A stretch of DNA of 64,000 nucleotides from Solirubrobacterales bacterium (GCA_027315115.1 DAHUYQ010000044.1:1-64000); one strand, 5' to 3'. Counted from the stretch's first letter, positions 43,483 to 53,742 are shown. Numbers and translations are program-made. The notes: generated by a model from the letters alone, not told the origin.

Positions 43483-44514
43483 ATGGAACCGCGCAAGATC
43501 TTTCGATCCGCAGTCGCGATGCGCATTCGCCGCAGAGGCTCTCGCACGGAGATCCCCTGGCGGCGACTGATCCCGCTGATGCGGCCGGTCCGCGCCCAGC
43601 TCGCGGCGATGGTCGCGCTCACGGGCGTCGGCTCCCTGGTCGGGCTCGTGCCAGCGCTCGCGCTCGGCGCGCTCGTCGACGACCTCGCGGGCTCCCATCA
43701 CGGCGGAGGAGCGGCGCTGGCGGTCGGGCTGATCGTCGGCTCCATCGCGATCGAGGCGGTCGCGTTCACGCTCTCGGACGGCTTCTTCACCAAGGCCGTC
43801 TCCTCTCTGTACCGCGATCTGCGGGTGATGATGTTCGCGGGCGTCCAGCGCGCTCCGCAGCGAAGCTCCGAGGATCTCGCGGGTCTGACCTCGCGCTTCG
43901 TCTCCGATGCCGAGGCGATGCAGGATCTGATCGTCTCGCCGCTCGACACCGCGGTGATGGGGGCCTTCGAGCTGGTCTCGGCGCTGGTCGCGCTGATCGT
44001 GCTGAACGCGCCCGCCGCCGGCGTGGCGGTCTTGCTGGGGCTGATCGCGGCTGTGCTCACGCGGGCGCTCCAGACGCCGGCGGCCGGTGCTGCCGAGGAG
44101 CGCCAGGAGGCGCTGGAGGAGATGAGCAGGAGCCTGGCCGGAGAGCTCTCGCGACGCCTGCAGGACGAGGGCGCCGCGCACCGGTTCGCGCAGTCCGCGA
44201 CGCGGGTGCTGCGTCGCGAGGTGCGTCTGGGCTGGCTGGAAGCCGCCAGCCGCTACGGCTCCGGCGCGGCCGCGAACCTCGGGCCGATCGCGGTGGTGCT
44301 GGTCGCCGCGCTCACCTCCAGCCTGCAGGCGGGCACGCTGCTGAGCATCTTCCTGCTCGCCCAGCGCGCCTTTTCGGCCGCCGACGACCTGATGGAAATC
44401 GGCCTCGACGTGGAGCTCGTGCGTGGCGCCGTCGCGCGCTGCTTCCAGCTCGTGGACGCCCAGGCGCCGCAGGGCGCGTCCGAGACGCAGACGGCGCTGG
44501 CCAACGCTACATGA
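43483..44514 (+). CDS. ABC transporter type-1 transmembrane domain protein lacking an ATPase domain
   Basis: ABC exporter TMD-like (LGALVDDLA..., SSLYRDLRVMMFAGVQRAPQRSSEDLAGLTSRFVSDAEAMQDLIVSPL); no Walker motifs. Confidence 0.65.
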   Translation: MEPRKIFRSAVAMRIRRRGSRTEIPWRRLIPLMRPVRAQLAAMVALTGVGSLVGLVPALALGALVDDLAGSHHGGGAALAVGLIVGSIAIEAVAFTLSDGFFTKAVSSLYRDLRVMMFAGVQRAPQRSSEDLAGLTSRFVSDAEAMQDLIVSPLDTAVMGAFELVSALVALIVLNAPAAGVAVLLGLIAAVLTRALQTPAAGAAEERQEALEEMSRSLAGELSRRLQDEGAAHRFAQSATRVLRREVRLGWLEAASRYGSGAAANLGPIAVVLVAALTSSLQAGTLLSIFLLAQRAFSAADDLMEIGLDVELVRGAVARCFQLVDAQAPQGASETQTALANAT

Positions 44515-46078
44515 CCCTCGTCGCCGGCTCCGGCTCGTAGGCCCCGGCGGTGGCCACGTCCTGCGGATAGGTGAAGCGCGCGCGCAACATCAAGACACCG
44601 GCCGCGACGAGCGTGACGAGCATGATCAGGAAGCTGACCTCCAGGCCATTGGCTTCGCTCAGCGTGGTCGTGCCGGGATGGGCGCCCACCGGGGTCTGAA
44701 CCGGGAAGATGCCGGCGATCAGAGCCGAGACGCCTCCGAAGAGCAGCGGCGCCAGTGCCTGCGAAAGGGAGCGCAGGACGGTACGGGTGCCCTCCGCCTG
44801 GCCCCAGAGGCCCGAGGGCATGATGTCCAGGCGCGCGGCATCCAGCGGCGGATTGGCCGCGAAGATCAGCGTCGCGCCGCCGACGTCGAACCATAGACCC
44901 GTGCTCAGCTTGCTGGCCAGGATGCCTGGCACGAGCAGCCCGGCTGCGCCGAGGTAGCAGACGCCGGGAATCCAGATGCGGGCGTTGAGGAAGCCGTTGC
45001 GGAGCAACGCATCGGTCACACGGCCGCTGATCAGCGTGGCCACCAGCGCGCTCGCCATCAGCAGGATCACCAGAAGCGAGACCGACGCGGATCCGACTTT
45101 GTAGTGGCGTGTGACGAAGACGACGACGAACGTCTGCAGGCCGGTGAGGAAGAAGTAGCCGAGAGCAGAGCTTGCGATCAGCATCACGTTGGTCGGTATG
45201 GAAAGCACGTAGCGGATCGCGGCCGAAATGCTCATTTCGCGCGGGTTGCGACGCAGCACAAGGCGCGGGTCCGGCTGCACGCCGTGACGCTGCGCCGCTT
45301 CATGTGCGATCTCGCCTTCCTCGGGATGCACGCCGCCTGCGGGATCCTCCCAGTCGAACTCCTCGGGCTCCGCCCGCTCGAAGCCTTCGGCACCGAGATG
45401 CAGGTGGCTTTGGCCGCCCCGCTGCGGCTCTGGCACCGTCCGCCACAGCGTGCGGGCGAGCAGGAAGCCTGGGAGCGCCAGCACGACGAAGGCGGCTCGC
45501 CAGGAGATCAGGCTCGCCAGCGGCAGACAGATCAGAAAGCCGATCGCGGCGCCAGCGAGCTCTCCGGCAAGGATGTAGGAGTACACGCGCCCACGCTCAC
45601 GCGCGGGGAAGTAGTCGCCTGTGAGCGAGGCGATCGCCGGGCCTGCGGTGGCCGTCACGGCGCCGAGCGCGAGCCTGGTGATCAGCAGCGTCGAGTAGCT
45701 GCCGGCGACCGCGGACGCCAGCGAGGCGACGCTCCAGAGCACGATGCTGGCTGAGAGCAGCGGGATGCGGCGGGAGCGGTCCACCAGCATCCCGATGGGC
45801 AACACGAAGATCGCCCCGACCAGCAGGCTCGCCGAGCTCAGCAGGCCGAGCTGGACGTTGTCGATTTTCATCGAGCTCTCCAGTTGGGTGGCGACGGCGC
45901 CGATCGTCGCCGTGTCCGCGCTGCTGAGCGCCAGCACACAGCCGAACAGCACGATCACGCGCGCCCGGGCCGGGCCGCCGACCATCTGCACCACCTGCCC
46001 GCGCGCAAGCCGCGCGGTCCACCGCATCGCTTTCCACGTCGCGTCCCTGGTGCGTGCCGCCGCTCCCGGCGTGGCCAT
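44507..46078 (-). CDS. MFS transporter
   Basis: ADTATIGAVATQLESSMKIDNVQLGLLSSASLLVGAIFVLPIGMLVDRSRRIPLL. Confidence 0.9.
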   Translation of the reverse strand: MATPGAAARTRDATWKAMRWTARLARGQVVQMVGGPARARVIVLFGCVLALSSADTATIGAVATQLESSMKIDNVQLGLLSSASLLVGAIFVLPIGMLVDRSRRIPLLSASIVLWSVASLASAVAGSYSTLLITRLALGAVTATAGPAIASLTGDYFPARERGRVYSYILAGELAGAAIGFLICLPLASLISWRAAFVVLALPGFLLARTLWRTVPEPQRGGQSHLHLGAEGFERAEPEEFDWEDPAGGVHPEEGEIAHEAAQRHGVQPDPRLVLRRNPREMSISAAIRYVLSIPTNVMLIASSALGYFFLTGLQTFVVVFVTRHYKVGSASVSLLVILLMASALVATLISGRVTDALLRNGFLNARIWIPGVCYLGAAGLLVPGILASKLSTGLWFDVGGATLIFAANPPLDAARLDIMPSGLWGQAEGTRTVLRSLSQALAPLLFGGVSALIAGIFPVQTPVGAHPGTTTLSEANGLEVSFLIMLVTLVAAGVLMLRARFTYPQDVATAGAYEPEPATRVM

Positions 46079-47247
46079 CAGTGCTGCCCTGCCTCTGCGG
46101 TTCGTGGGCTGCCGGCTCGATCGTGCTCGTCCGTCTCCTCGGCCGCGGCTTCGTCGTGGGCGTTCCAGCCTCTGACGGTCGCACGCAGCGCGAGGTAGCC
46201 GGCGATTCCCGGCAGCGTCGGCAGCCAGAACGAGATCGCCCGGTAGGCGAGCACTCCCACCACCGCCTGGCCACCGGGCACGCCGAAGGCCGCCAGCGCG
46301 CCGATCATGCCTCCCTCGACCCCGCCGATTCCGCCGGGCAGTGGCAGCAGACTGCCGAGCGTGCCGATGAAGTAGGCCATCACGATCACCGATGGTGAGA
46401 CTACGGCTCCGAAGGCGCGCAGGCTGACACCAAGCACGGCGATGTCGAACCCCCAGTATCCGATTGCCGCCAGCACCCCGTAGGGGCGCTGCCACACCAG
46501 CGCGATCGCGGTCCGCACTCCCGTGGAGATCGTGCCGGGGACGGGCGCGAGGCGGCTCGCCAGCCGGCCCGTGCGCCCCGACCGGGCGCCCAGACGCCGC
46601 AGGCGGCGCTCGAAGTCCTGCGGCAGCAGACCCATGCTCAGCACGAGCAGGCCCAGGCCGGCGGCGCCGATCGCCGGCAGGATCGTGAGCGCGAAGGACC
46701 CGCCGCCTTCGAAGAGGCCGAGCCAGAGCCCGAGGCCGCAGACGATCAGCGCGATCAGGTAGATCGCGTACTGGATCACCAGGTTGGCGACCATCCGCGA
46801 GCCGATCAACCTGCCGGCCATGCCGGCGCGGCGCAACGCCCAGACCGTGACCGCGACCCCGCCTGCGCCCGCCGCCGCCAGCAGCCTGATCGCCGCGATC
46901 CCCGCCAGCGGGATCTCGACGCTCACGCGCCAGTCGATGCGTGGCACGCCGCGGCCGAAGACTGCTCGGAAGAGCACGGCGTAGCTGGCGATCGAGAAGG
47001 CCTCCAGCGCTGCGGCGACCCCGAGCCAGACCGGGTCGCCGTGCTGGAGCTGTCCCCATGTGCGGTTCAGGCCCGCGAGCTTCGGCAGCAGGAAGTAGAG
47101 GCTCACCAGCCCCACGAGGATCACCGCGACGCTGATCAGCAGCGAACGGCGGCCCGGCAGCGCCGGCGTGCTGCGTTGATCGGTGGACGGTGACGAGCTG
47201 GACACTGACGGGCTCCTCGTGGCGAGACGGTCGCGCACACCCATCAT
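46078..47247 (-). CDS. Lysylphosphatidylglycerol synthase-like TM (UPF0104) protein
   Basis: PLAGIAAIRLLAAAGAGGVAVTVWALRRAGM...LLPLPGGIGGVEGGMIGALAAFGV. Confidence 0.82.
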   Translation of the reverse strand: MMGVRDRLATRSPSVSSSSPSTDQRSTPALPGRRSLLISVAVILVGLVSLYFLLPKLAGLNRTWGQLQHGDPVWLGVAAALEAFSIASYAVLFRAVFGRGVPRIDWRVSVEIPLAGIAAIRLLAAAGAGGVAVTVWALRRAGMAGRLIGSRMVANLVIQYAIYLIALIVCGLGLWLGLFEGGGSFALTILPAIGAAGLGLLVLSMGLLPQDFERRLRRLGARSGRTGRLASRLAPVPGTISTGVRTAIALVWQRPYGVLAAIGYWGFDIAVLGVSLRAFGAVVSPSVIVMAYFIGTLGSLLPLPGGIGGVEGGMIGALAAFGVPGGQAVVGVLAYRAISFWLPTLPGIAGYLALRATVRGWNAHDEAAAEETDEHDRAGSPRTAEAGQH

Positions 47248-47363
47248 TACCCGGCGGGCCTTCCGTTCCGGTCTGTGGCGGGCGGGCCTGCCGTTTCGGT
47301 TCTGTGGCGGGCGGGCCTGCCGTTTCGGTCTGTGGCGGCGAGGCGGCGGCGGGCCTGCGCGGC

Positions 47364-48596
47364 TCAGGCGGTCAGCACGGCCTTGATGCTGCCCTCGCGG
47401 AAGTGCTCGCCGAGCACCCGGGGCGCTTGGTCCAGCGGCGCCTGCGTGCTGATCACGAGCTCCGGCGCCAGCGCGCCGCTGCGCATCAGATCGAGCACGA
47501 CGGGCATCAGCGGCCGCGCCGAGGTGCGACCCATGTGCAGAGTCGCTTTGCGGACGTAGGCCGCGGCGATCGGCACCCTTGCGGCGCGGTGCAGGCTGCC
47601 GGAGCTCGTGCACACGCCGTCCGGCGCGGTCGCCGCGAGCGCCCGGCCGAGATGCATGACGCTCGTGTCGACGACCAGCGGCGCGCGCGGCCGCCGGCGC
47701 AGCGCGCGCGGCTCGATCGCTTCGATGCCGAGCCGCTGCGCGTGCTCGCGGACTCGGGCTCGCGCATCGACGAGACAGACGTTGCGTGCGCCCAGCGCCT
47801 TGGCGATCAGCCCGCAGTAGAGCGGCAGGCTCGCGCCGAACGGCATGTTGCGGCGTTGCGCGGCGAGGATCAGCACCTCGGCGTCCCGGTCGCGCTGCAG
47901 CATCGCCGGCAGGTGCGGCGCGAGGTGCCTGTAGGCGTCGCAGAGATTGTCGGCGACGCTCGCGGCGGCGGCGGGATCGATGCCCTCGGGCAGCGGCACG
48001 AGCATCGCGTCGGCGTAGGGCACGCGCAGCAGGTCCGAGCAGGCGCCGCCCCAATGGCCGGTCGCCAAGCCCATGCCGAAGGCCGATACGGGCGGGACCG
48101 AGGCGCAGCTTGCGGTCAGGCCTGCTCGGCACGGCGGGCAGGCTCCGCAACTGACCTCGTATGGCACGACGACCCTGTCGCCGGGCCTGGCTCCCTGGAC
48201 GCGCTCGCCGACCGCCACCACCTCGGCCACGCATTCATGTCCCAGATGCAGCGGCAGGGGCATCTGCAGCATCCCCATCGCCATCGGACAGTCGATGTCG
48301 CAGGTGGCGATCGCGATCGGGTGCACGATCGCGCCGTCCGGTCCCGGCGGCGGCGGAGCCGGCACGTCCCTGAAGCGCAGCTTCCCTCCGGGCGCCGCCT
48401 GCAGAGCCCGCATGCGCGGACGGCTCGGCCGCAGGCGCTGGCGGGCCCGCTGCGCCCCGGCGGACCGCAGCCGCGTCAGGCGGGCGCCGACATCGCGTTC
48501 GAGCATCGCCGGCGCGACGGCCGCGGCGTTGGGCCCGAGGAGCCCCGCGTAGTGGCGCAGAGCGCCGCGCGGACGGTTCGCGGCGTGCCCTCTCAT
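47364..48596 (-). CDS. Zinc-binding alcohol dehydrogenase family protein
   Basis: LGHECVAEVVAVGERVQGARPGDRVVVPYEVSCGACPPCRAG. Start uncertain (MRALQ at 48413 is an alternative). Confidence 0.88.
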   Translation of the reverse strand: MRGHAANRPRGALRHYAGLLGPNAAAVAPAMLERDVGARLTRLRSAGAQRARQRLRPSRPRMRALQAAPGGKLRFRDVPAPPPPGPDGAIVHPIAIATCDIDCPMAMGMLQMPLPLHLGHECVAEVVAVGERVQGARPGDRVVVPYEVSCGACPPCRAGLTASCASVPPVSAFGMGLATGHWGGACSDLLRVPYADAMLVPLPEGIDPAAAASVADNLCDAYRHLAPHLPAMLQRDRDAEVLILAAQRRNMPFGASLPLYCGLIAKALGARNVCLVDARARVREHAQRLGIEAIEPRALRRRPRAPLVVDTSVMHLGRALAATAPDGVCTSSGSLHRAARVPIAAAYVRKATLHMGRTSARPLMPVVLDLMRSGALAPELVISTQAPLDQAPRVLGEHFREGSIKAVLTA

Positions 48597-48828
48597 CGAG
48601 CCGCCGGTGGCGTCAGGTCTCTGGGGAGCGCGGCGTCAACATCGGTCATGCGCTCGCATCGCCTACTTCGGGAGGCGGAAGGGATGCCGGATGAGGCTGC
48701 TCAAACCGGGCAGCAGACCCGTGCGCAGGGTGAGGCGTGGCACATCCGAAGGGGGCGGAAGTGGTGCCGGCGGCGGCGTTGGTCTAGATGGGTCGGCCAT
48801 GGAGCACATTGTAACCACCGAATATCGA

Positions 48829-49308
48829 CTACGCGAATGCGCTGGTCGAGTAGACGATCGTGGCGAGCAAGGCCGCGATCGCCGCGGCGAGGCGACGCTC
48901 CTTGCGCAGCAGAGTGCGATCGTTCGTCTTCAGTACGTCGTCCAGGTCTGAGAGCAACTGGACGTTGACGGCTGCCTCGGGCCCTCCTCCATATGCCGCG
49001 TAGAACCCGTGCGGAGAGGGCCCGATCTCGACGCGCAGCCCACGTCGCACACCCAGCAGGATCGCCGCCGAAATCGCCAAGCCAGGCAGCGGAATCCACC
49101 ACTCTCCGCCAAAGAGGCTGCGCGCCGCAAGGTCCGCTCCCGCCAGGGCTCCGTTGATTCCCAGGACGCCCATCGACCGACCGTCAACGCCGTCGGAGTC
49201 CAGCATCTGCGCGAGCAGTTGCGTCTGAGCCAGGGCGATCAGCGCGGTGATTCCTCCGCGTCGATCGATCTGCGCATCGAGGCCGTGTCTCGTGCGAAAA
49301 CGCGACAT
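48829..49308 (-). CDS. Hypothetical membrane protein
   Basis: 160-aa ORF with two TM-like segments. Confidence 0.55.
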   Translation of the reverse strand: MSRFRTRHGLDAQIDRRGGITALIALAQTQLLAQMLDSDGVDGRSMGVLGINGALAGADLAARSLFGGEWWIPLPGLAISAAILLGVRRGLRVEIGPSPHGFYAAYGGGPEAAVNVQLLSDLDDVLKTNDRTLLRKERRLAAAIAALLATIVYSTSAFA

Positions 49309-49410
49309 GGGACCAAGCCTAGGGATGGCTTGGGATGGGACACGCGAGGACTCTGCGGGGGCGGCCCGTGGCCGCTGAGCCAGGCGGCCCCGTCGTGTGA
49401 GATCCGTCAC

Positions 49411-49442
49411 GTTACTTGAGTATAAATTTATACCTGGGTAAC
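49411..49442. promoter_or_regulatory. 32-bp palindromic operator candidate upstream of the TetR gene
   Basis: GTTAC-N4-GTATAAATTTATAC-N4-GTAAC; AT-rich core in GC-rich background. Confidence 0.7.
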
Positions 49443-49452
49443 ATGCCGCGGC

Positions 49453-50085
49453 ATGGCAGTCGACACATCGACCAGAAGCCGGATGCCAAGGGAGGAGCGG
49501 ATGCAGCAGACGCTCTCCGTGGCGCACGACCTGTTCGCGGAGCGCGGCTATGCCGCGGTGACGATGGACGAGGTCGCGGCGGCCGTCGGCGTGACCAAGC
49601 CGCTGCTCTACAACTACTTCGGCAACAAGGAACGGCTCTACATCGCCTGCATGGAGCGGGCGGGGGAGGGGCTGTTCACGATGATCGGGGAAGCCGTCGC
49701 GCAGGCCAAAGGGCCGAGCGAGGCGCTCGGCGCCGGCATCAGGGCCTTCTTCGGGTTCCTGGACGCCGACCGCGCCGCGTGGGCCGTGCTCTTCGACGAG
49801 ACGTCCGCGCACGTCGGTGAGGTCGCCGCGCGCGTGGCCGACTATCGCGGGCGGATCGCCGAGCTGGTCGCCGGGTCGCTGCTCGCGCGGCTGCCGGAGC
49901 GGAGCAGGGGTGCGGCAAGGGTTGAGGTGGAGGCGCTTTCTGCTGCGTTGCTGGGCGCCGCGGAGGCGCTGGCGCGCTGGTGGCTGCGCACCGAGGCGGT
50001 CACGGCCGCCGAGGCCGCGGAGCTCTTGATCTCGACGGTCGAGCCGGGCATCACCCTGCGCTCGAAGAAAGGTGAAGCAAGTTGA
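49453..50085 (+). CDS. TetR-family transcriptional regulator
   Basis: TLSVAHDLFAERGYAAVTMDEVAAAVGVTKPLLYNYFGNKERLY. Confidence 0.93.
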   Translation: MAVDTSTRSRMPREERMQQTLSVAHDLFAERGYAAVTMDEVAAAVGVTKPLLYNYFGNKERLYIACMERAGEGLFTMIGEAVAQAKGPSEALGAGIRAFFGFLDADRAAWAVLFDETSAHVGEVAARVADYRGRIAELVAGSLLARLPERSRGAARVEVEALSAALLGAAEALARWWLRTEAVTAAEAAELLISTVEPGITLRSKKGEAS

Positions 50086-51389
50086 TCGACAAGCCCCGAC
50101 GCGTCGCGATCATCGGCGGCAGCAGGATCCCGTTCGCGCGGTCCAACTCCCACTACTCGCATGCCTCGAACCAGGACATGCTCACCGCGGCGCTCGAATC
50201 GCTGGTGGCCCGCTTCGACCTGCAGGGCCAGCGCATCGGCGAGGTCGCCGGCGGCGCGGTGCTCAAGCACTCCGGCGACCGCGACCTGACGCGCGAGAGC
50301 GTGCTGAGCACGCGCCTGGCGCCCGAGACCCCCGCCTACGACGTGCAGCAGGCCTGCGGCACCGGCCTGGAGACCACGATCCTGATCGCGAACAAGATCG
50401 CGCTCGGCCAGATCGACTGCGGGATCGCCTGTGGCACCGACACAACCTCCGACGCGCCGATCGGCGTCAACGAGGACCTGCGCGGCATCATGCTCGACCT
50501 CAACCGCGAGAAGTCGCTGGTGGGACGCGCCAAGCAGCTCACACGGCTGCGTCCCGGCCAGATCGTGCCTTCGATCCCGCGCAACGAGGAGCCGCGCACC
50601 GGCCTCTCGATGGGGGAGCACTGCGCGATCATGGCGCAGGAGTGGGGGATCGGCCGCGAGCAGCAGGACGAGCTCGCGGCCCGCAGCCACCACAACCTCG
50701 CGGCCGCATACGAGCGCGGCTTCATGGAAGACCTCGTCACGCCCTATCTCGGGCTCGAGCGCGACCAGAACCTGCGCCCCGACTCCAGCGTGGAGAAGCT
50801 CGCGAAGCTCCCGCCGGTCTTCGGCGGACCGCAGGGCACGATGACCGCCGGCAACTCCACGCCGCTCTCCGACGGCTCCTCCGCTGTGCTGCTGGCAAGC
50901 GAGGAGTGGGCGAAGGAGCGCAAGCTGCCGGTGCTCGCCTACTTCGTGGACGGCCAGGCCGCCGCGATCGACCACGTCCACAAGCGCGAGGGGCTGCTGA
51001 TGGCGCCCGCCTACGGGATGCCGTTGCTGCTGGAGCGGGTTGGCGTCACGCTGCAGGACTTCGACCTCTACGAGATCCACGAGGCGTTCGCCGCACAGGT
51101 GCTCTGCACGCTGAAGGCGTGGGAGGACGAGCGGTTCTGCAAGGAGCGTCTGGGACTGAAGGCGCCGCTCGGCGCGATCGACCGCGATCGCCTGAACGTG
51201 AACGGCGGCTCGCTTGCCGCCGGTCACCCCTTCGCGGCGACCGGCGGGCGGATCGTCGCCTCGCTGGCCAAGGCCCTGAGCGAACGCAAGCCCGGCCGGA
51301 CCCCGGCGCGCGGCGTGATCAGCATCTGCGCGGCCGACGGTCAGGGCGTCCTCGCCGTGCTGGAGAGCGCAGGAGGCGCCCAGCGATGA
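50082..51389 (+). CDS. Acetyl-CoA acetyltransferase (thiolase, FadA-like)
   Basis: VQQACGTGLETTILIANKIALGQIDCGIACGTDTTS, NVNGGSLAAGHPFAATGGR, CAADGQG. Confidence 0.92.
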   Translation: MIDKPRRVAIIGGSRIPFARSNSHYSHASNQDMLTAALESLVARFDLQGQRIGEVAGGAVLKHSGDRDLTRESVLSTRLAPETPAYDVQQACGTGLETTILIANKIALGQIDCGIACGTDTTSDAPIGVNEDLRGIMLDLNREKSLVGRAKQLTRLRPGQIVPSIPRNEEPRTGLSMGEHCAIMAQEWGIGREQQDELAARSHHNLAAAYERGFMEDLVTPYLGLERDQNLRPDSSVEKLAKLPPVFGGPQGTMTAGNSTPLSDGSSAVLLASEEWAKERKLPVLAYFVDGQAAAIDHVHKREGLLMAPAYGMPLLLERVGVTLQDFDLYEIHEAFAAQVLCTLKAWEDERFCKERLGLKAPLGAIDRDRLNVNGGSLAAGHPFAATGGRIVASLAKALSERKPGRTPARGVISICAADGQGVLAVLESAGGAQR

Positions 51390-52738
51390 GCGATCTGTAC
51401 GCAGAGGCCGTCAACTCCCTTCCGGGCAGGCTGATCGCCGGCAGGCTCGGGCTGCCGCGCCCCGCCAGGCTGCGGCGCCACCGGCCCGGCGACCCCGTGA
51501 TCTCCGGAGCTGTCCTGATCGGCGGCGCGCCCGGCGGAAGGCTGACGGGCGCGCTGCAAAGGCTGATCGTCCAGATCGGCGCGCAGCGCGCGAGCGCCGG
51601 CCAGACGCCGGTCGGGGCACTGGTCTTCGACGCCACCGGCATCGAGGACTCCACCCAGCTAGTCGAGCTGCAGCGCTTCTTCCATCCGAACGTCAAGCGC
51701 GTGCAGCCATGCGGGCGGATCGTCGTGCTCGGGGCGCCGCCGCAGTCACCGTCGGGCCGCTCGACCGCGGAACGCTCCGCATCGGTGCGCAGGGCGACCG
51801 CCCAGCGCGCCCTGGAGGGCTTCACGCGCTCGCTGGCCAAGGAGGTCGGCAAGGGCATCGCGGTGCAGCTCGTGCACGTCGCCGAGGGCGCCGAGGAGCA
51901 GATCGACTCCACGATGCGCTTCCTGCTCTCGCCGCGCTCGGCCTACGTGTCGGGGCAGGTGATCGAGGTCGGCGTGCCGGTCGCTGAAAGCCCGGCGATC
52001 GACTGGGAGCACCCGCTGGCCGGCAAGCGCGCGCTGGTGACCGGCGCCTCGCGTGGGATCGGCGAGGCGATCGCGACCACGCTGCACCGCGACGGCGCGC
52101 AACTGATCCTGCTGGACGTGCCGGCGCTCTCCGAGGATCTGGCGAAGGTTGCCGACCGCCTCGGCGCGCAGAGCATCGAGCTTGACATCACCGACTCCGA
52201 CGCGCCCGCCCGGATCGCCGACAGCCTGAACAGCGGCGTGGACGTCGTGGTCCACAACGCCGGCGTCACGCGCGACAGGACGCTCGCGAAGATGCCGGAG
52301 GACCGCTGGAGCTCGCTGATGGAGATCAATCTCTCAAGCGAGGAGCGGATAGACGACGAGTTGCTCTCGCGGGGGCTGCTCGCGCAGAACGGGCGGATCG
52401 TCTGCGTCTCCTCGATGAGCGGCATCGCCGGCAACGCCGGCCAGACCAACTACGCCACCTCCAAGGCCGGCGTGATCGGGATGGTGCAGGCGCTCTCCGG
52501 CGAGCTCGCAAAGCGGCACGTCACCATCAACGCCGTCGCCCCCGGATTCATCGAGACCCAGATGACCGCGAAGATGCCGATCGCGATCCGCGAAGCGGGA
52601 CGGCGCATGAACAGCATGTCCCAGGGCGGGCTGCCCCTCGACGTCGCCGAGACGATCGCCTGGCTCGCAAGCCCGGCCTCCACAGGCGTCAACGGCAACG
52701 TGGTGCGGGTCTGCGGCCAGAGCCTGCTGGGGGCGTGA
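51386..52738 (+). CDS. 3-oxoacyl-ACP reductase, high-molecular-weight FabG (FabG4-like, two SDR-like regions)
   Basis: ALVTGASRGIGEAIA, VHNAGVTRDRTLAKM, NYATSKAGVIGMVQAL; degenerate N-terminal Rossmann-like half. Confidence 0.92.
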   Translation: MSDLYAEAVNSLPGRLIAGRLGLPRPARLRRHRPGDPVISGAVLIGGAPGGRLTGALQRLIVQIGAQRASAGQTPVGALVFDATGIEDSTQLVELQRFFHPNVKRVQPCGRIVVLGAPPQSPSGRSTAERSASVRRATAQRALEGFTRSLAKEVGKGIAVQLVHVAEGAEEQIDSTMRFLLSPRSAYVSGQVIEVGVPVAESPAIDWEHPLAGKRALVTGASRGIGEAIATTLHRDGAQLILLDVPALSEDLAKVADRLGAQSIELDITDSDAPARIADSLNSGVDVVVHNAGVTRDRTLAKMPEDRWSSLMEINLSSEERIDDELLSRGLLAQNGRIVCVSSMSGIAGNAGQTNYATSKAGVIGMVQALSGELAKRHVTINAVAPGFIETQMTAKMPIAIREAGRRMNSMSQGGLPLDVAETIAWLASPASTGVNGNVVRVCGQSLLGA

Positions 52739-53742
52739 TGGCGACGCGGACGCTGAAGAGCTCGCCGCGCCTGCTGCCGCTGTATGCGCGCGCGGCGGCG
52801 CCGCTGATCCCCGGCGCCTGCCTGCTGCCGTTCGTGCCGGGCGCCGGCAAGAGCATTCCCGAGCTGGAGCTGACGCTCCAGGACGTGCGCGCCGACGGCG
52901 CGCAGGTCGCCGACTACGCGAAGGTCTGCGGCTTCGCGCTGCGCGAGCACCTGCCGATCACCTACCCGCACGTGCTCGCCTTCCCGCTGCACATGGCTGT
53001 GATGGCGGACGGGCGCTTCCCGTTCGGCGCCGTCGGGCTGGTGCACATCGAGAACAGGATTCTCCAGCACCGGCCCGTGGGCATCGGCGAGCCGCTGAGC
53101 ATCAAGGTCTGGCCCACCGCGCTTGAGCCGCACGCGCGCGGGCGCGCCTTCACGCTGGTCACGCAGGTCAGCGCCGGCGGCGAGGTGGTCTGGGAGGACT
53201 TCAGCACGATGCTGCGCCGCGGCGGCGGCAGCGCATCGGAGAACAAGGTTGGACCGGGGGAGCGCAAGGCCGCGGACCGCGACGGCGAGGGCTCGCCGGC
53301 AGCCGGTCTGCGGCCGAGCGCCACATGGCGCCTGCCAGGCGACCTCGGTCGACGCTACGCGGCGGTCTCCGGCGACCGCAACCCGATCCACATGCACCCG
53401 CTCAGCGCGAAGCTGTTCGGGTTTCCGGGCGCGATCGCGCACGGGATGTGGAGCAAGGCGCGCTGCCTTGCCGCGCTGGAGAGCCGTCTGCCGGATGCCT
53501 GCGAGGCGGAGGTCCGCTTCCGCAAGCCGATCGTGCTGCCGGCGAAGGTGCAGCTCGCGAGTTCCCTCTCCGAGCAGCCGGCGGGCGCGGGCGGCTCGGC
53601 GGAAGCGCCGGCGGGCGAGGTGGTGGGCGACTCGGCGGGCGAGATCCGCTTCGCGCTCACCGACGCGAAGAAGGGCACACCCCACCTCGACGGCGTCGTG
53701 CGCCCGGTCGAGCACAGCGAAGAAAGGAGCACGGGGAAGTGA
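52738..53742 (+). CDS. MaoC-like dehydratase (HtdX-like)
   Basis: RRYAAVSGDRNPIHMHPLSAKLFGFPGAIAHGMWSKA. Confidence 0.88.
   Translation: MATRTLKSSPRLLPLYARAAAPLIPGACLLPFVPGAGKSIPELELTLQDVRADGAQVADYAKVCGFALREHLPITYPHVLAFPLHMAVMADGRFPFGAVGLVHIENRILQHRPVGIGEPLSIKVWPTALEPHARGRAFTLVTQVSAGGEVVWEDFSTMLRRGGGSASENKVGPGERKAADRDGEGSPAAGLRPSATWRLPGDLGRRYAAVSGDRNPIHMHPLSAKLFGFPGAIAHGMWSKARCLAALESRLPDACEAEVRFRKPIVLPAKVQLASSLSEQPAGAGGSAEAPAGEVVGDSAGEIRFALTDAKKGTPHLDGVVRPVEHSEERSTGK

Noticed and set aside
43231-44181. Minus-strand ORFs with poly-Leu/poly-Phe runs (43231-44181, 43293-43622)
   Set aside because: The runs are the complement of the AAG repeats in the lysine micro-ORF; the ORFs overlap the ABC TMD gene antisense.
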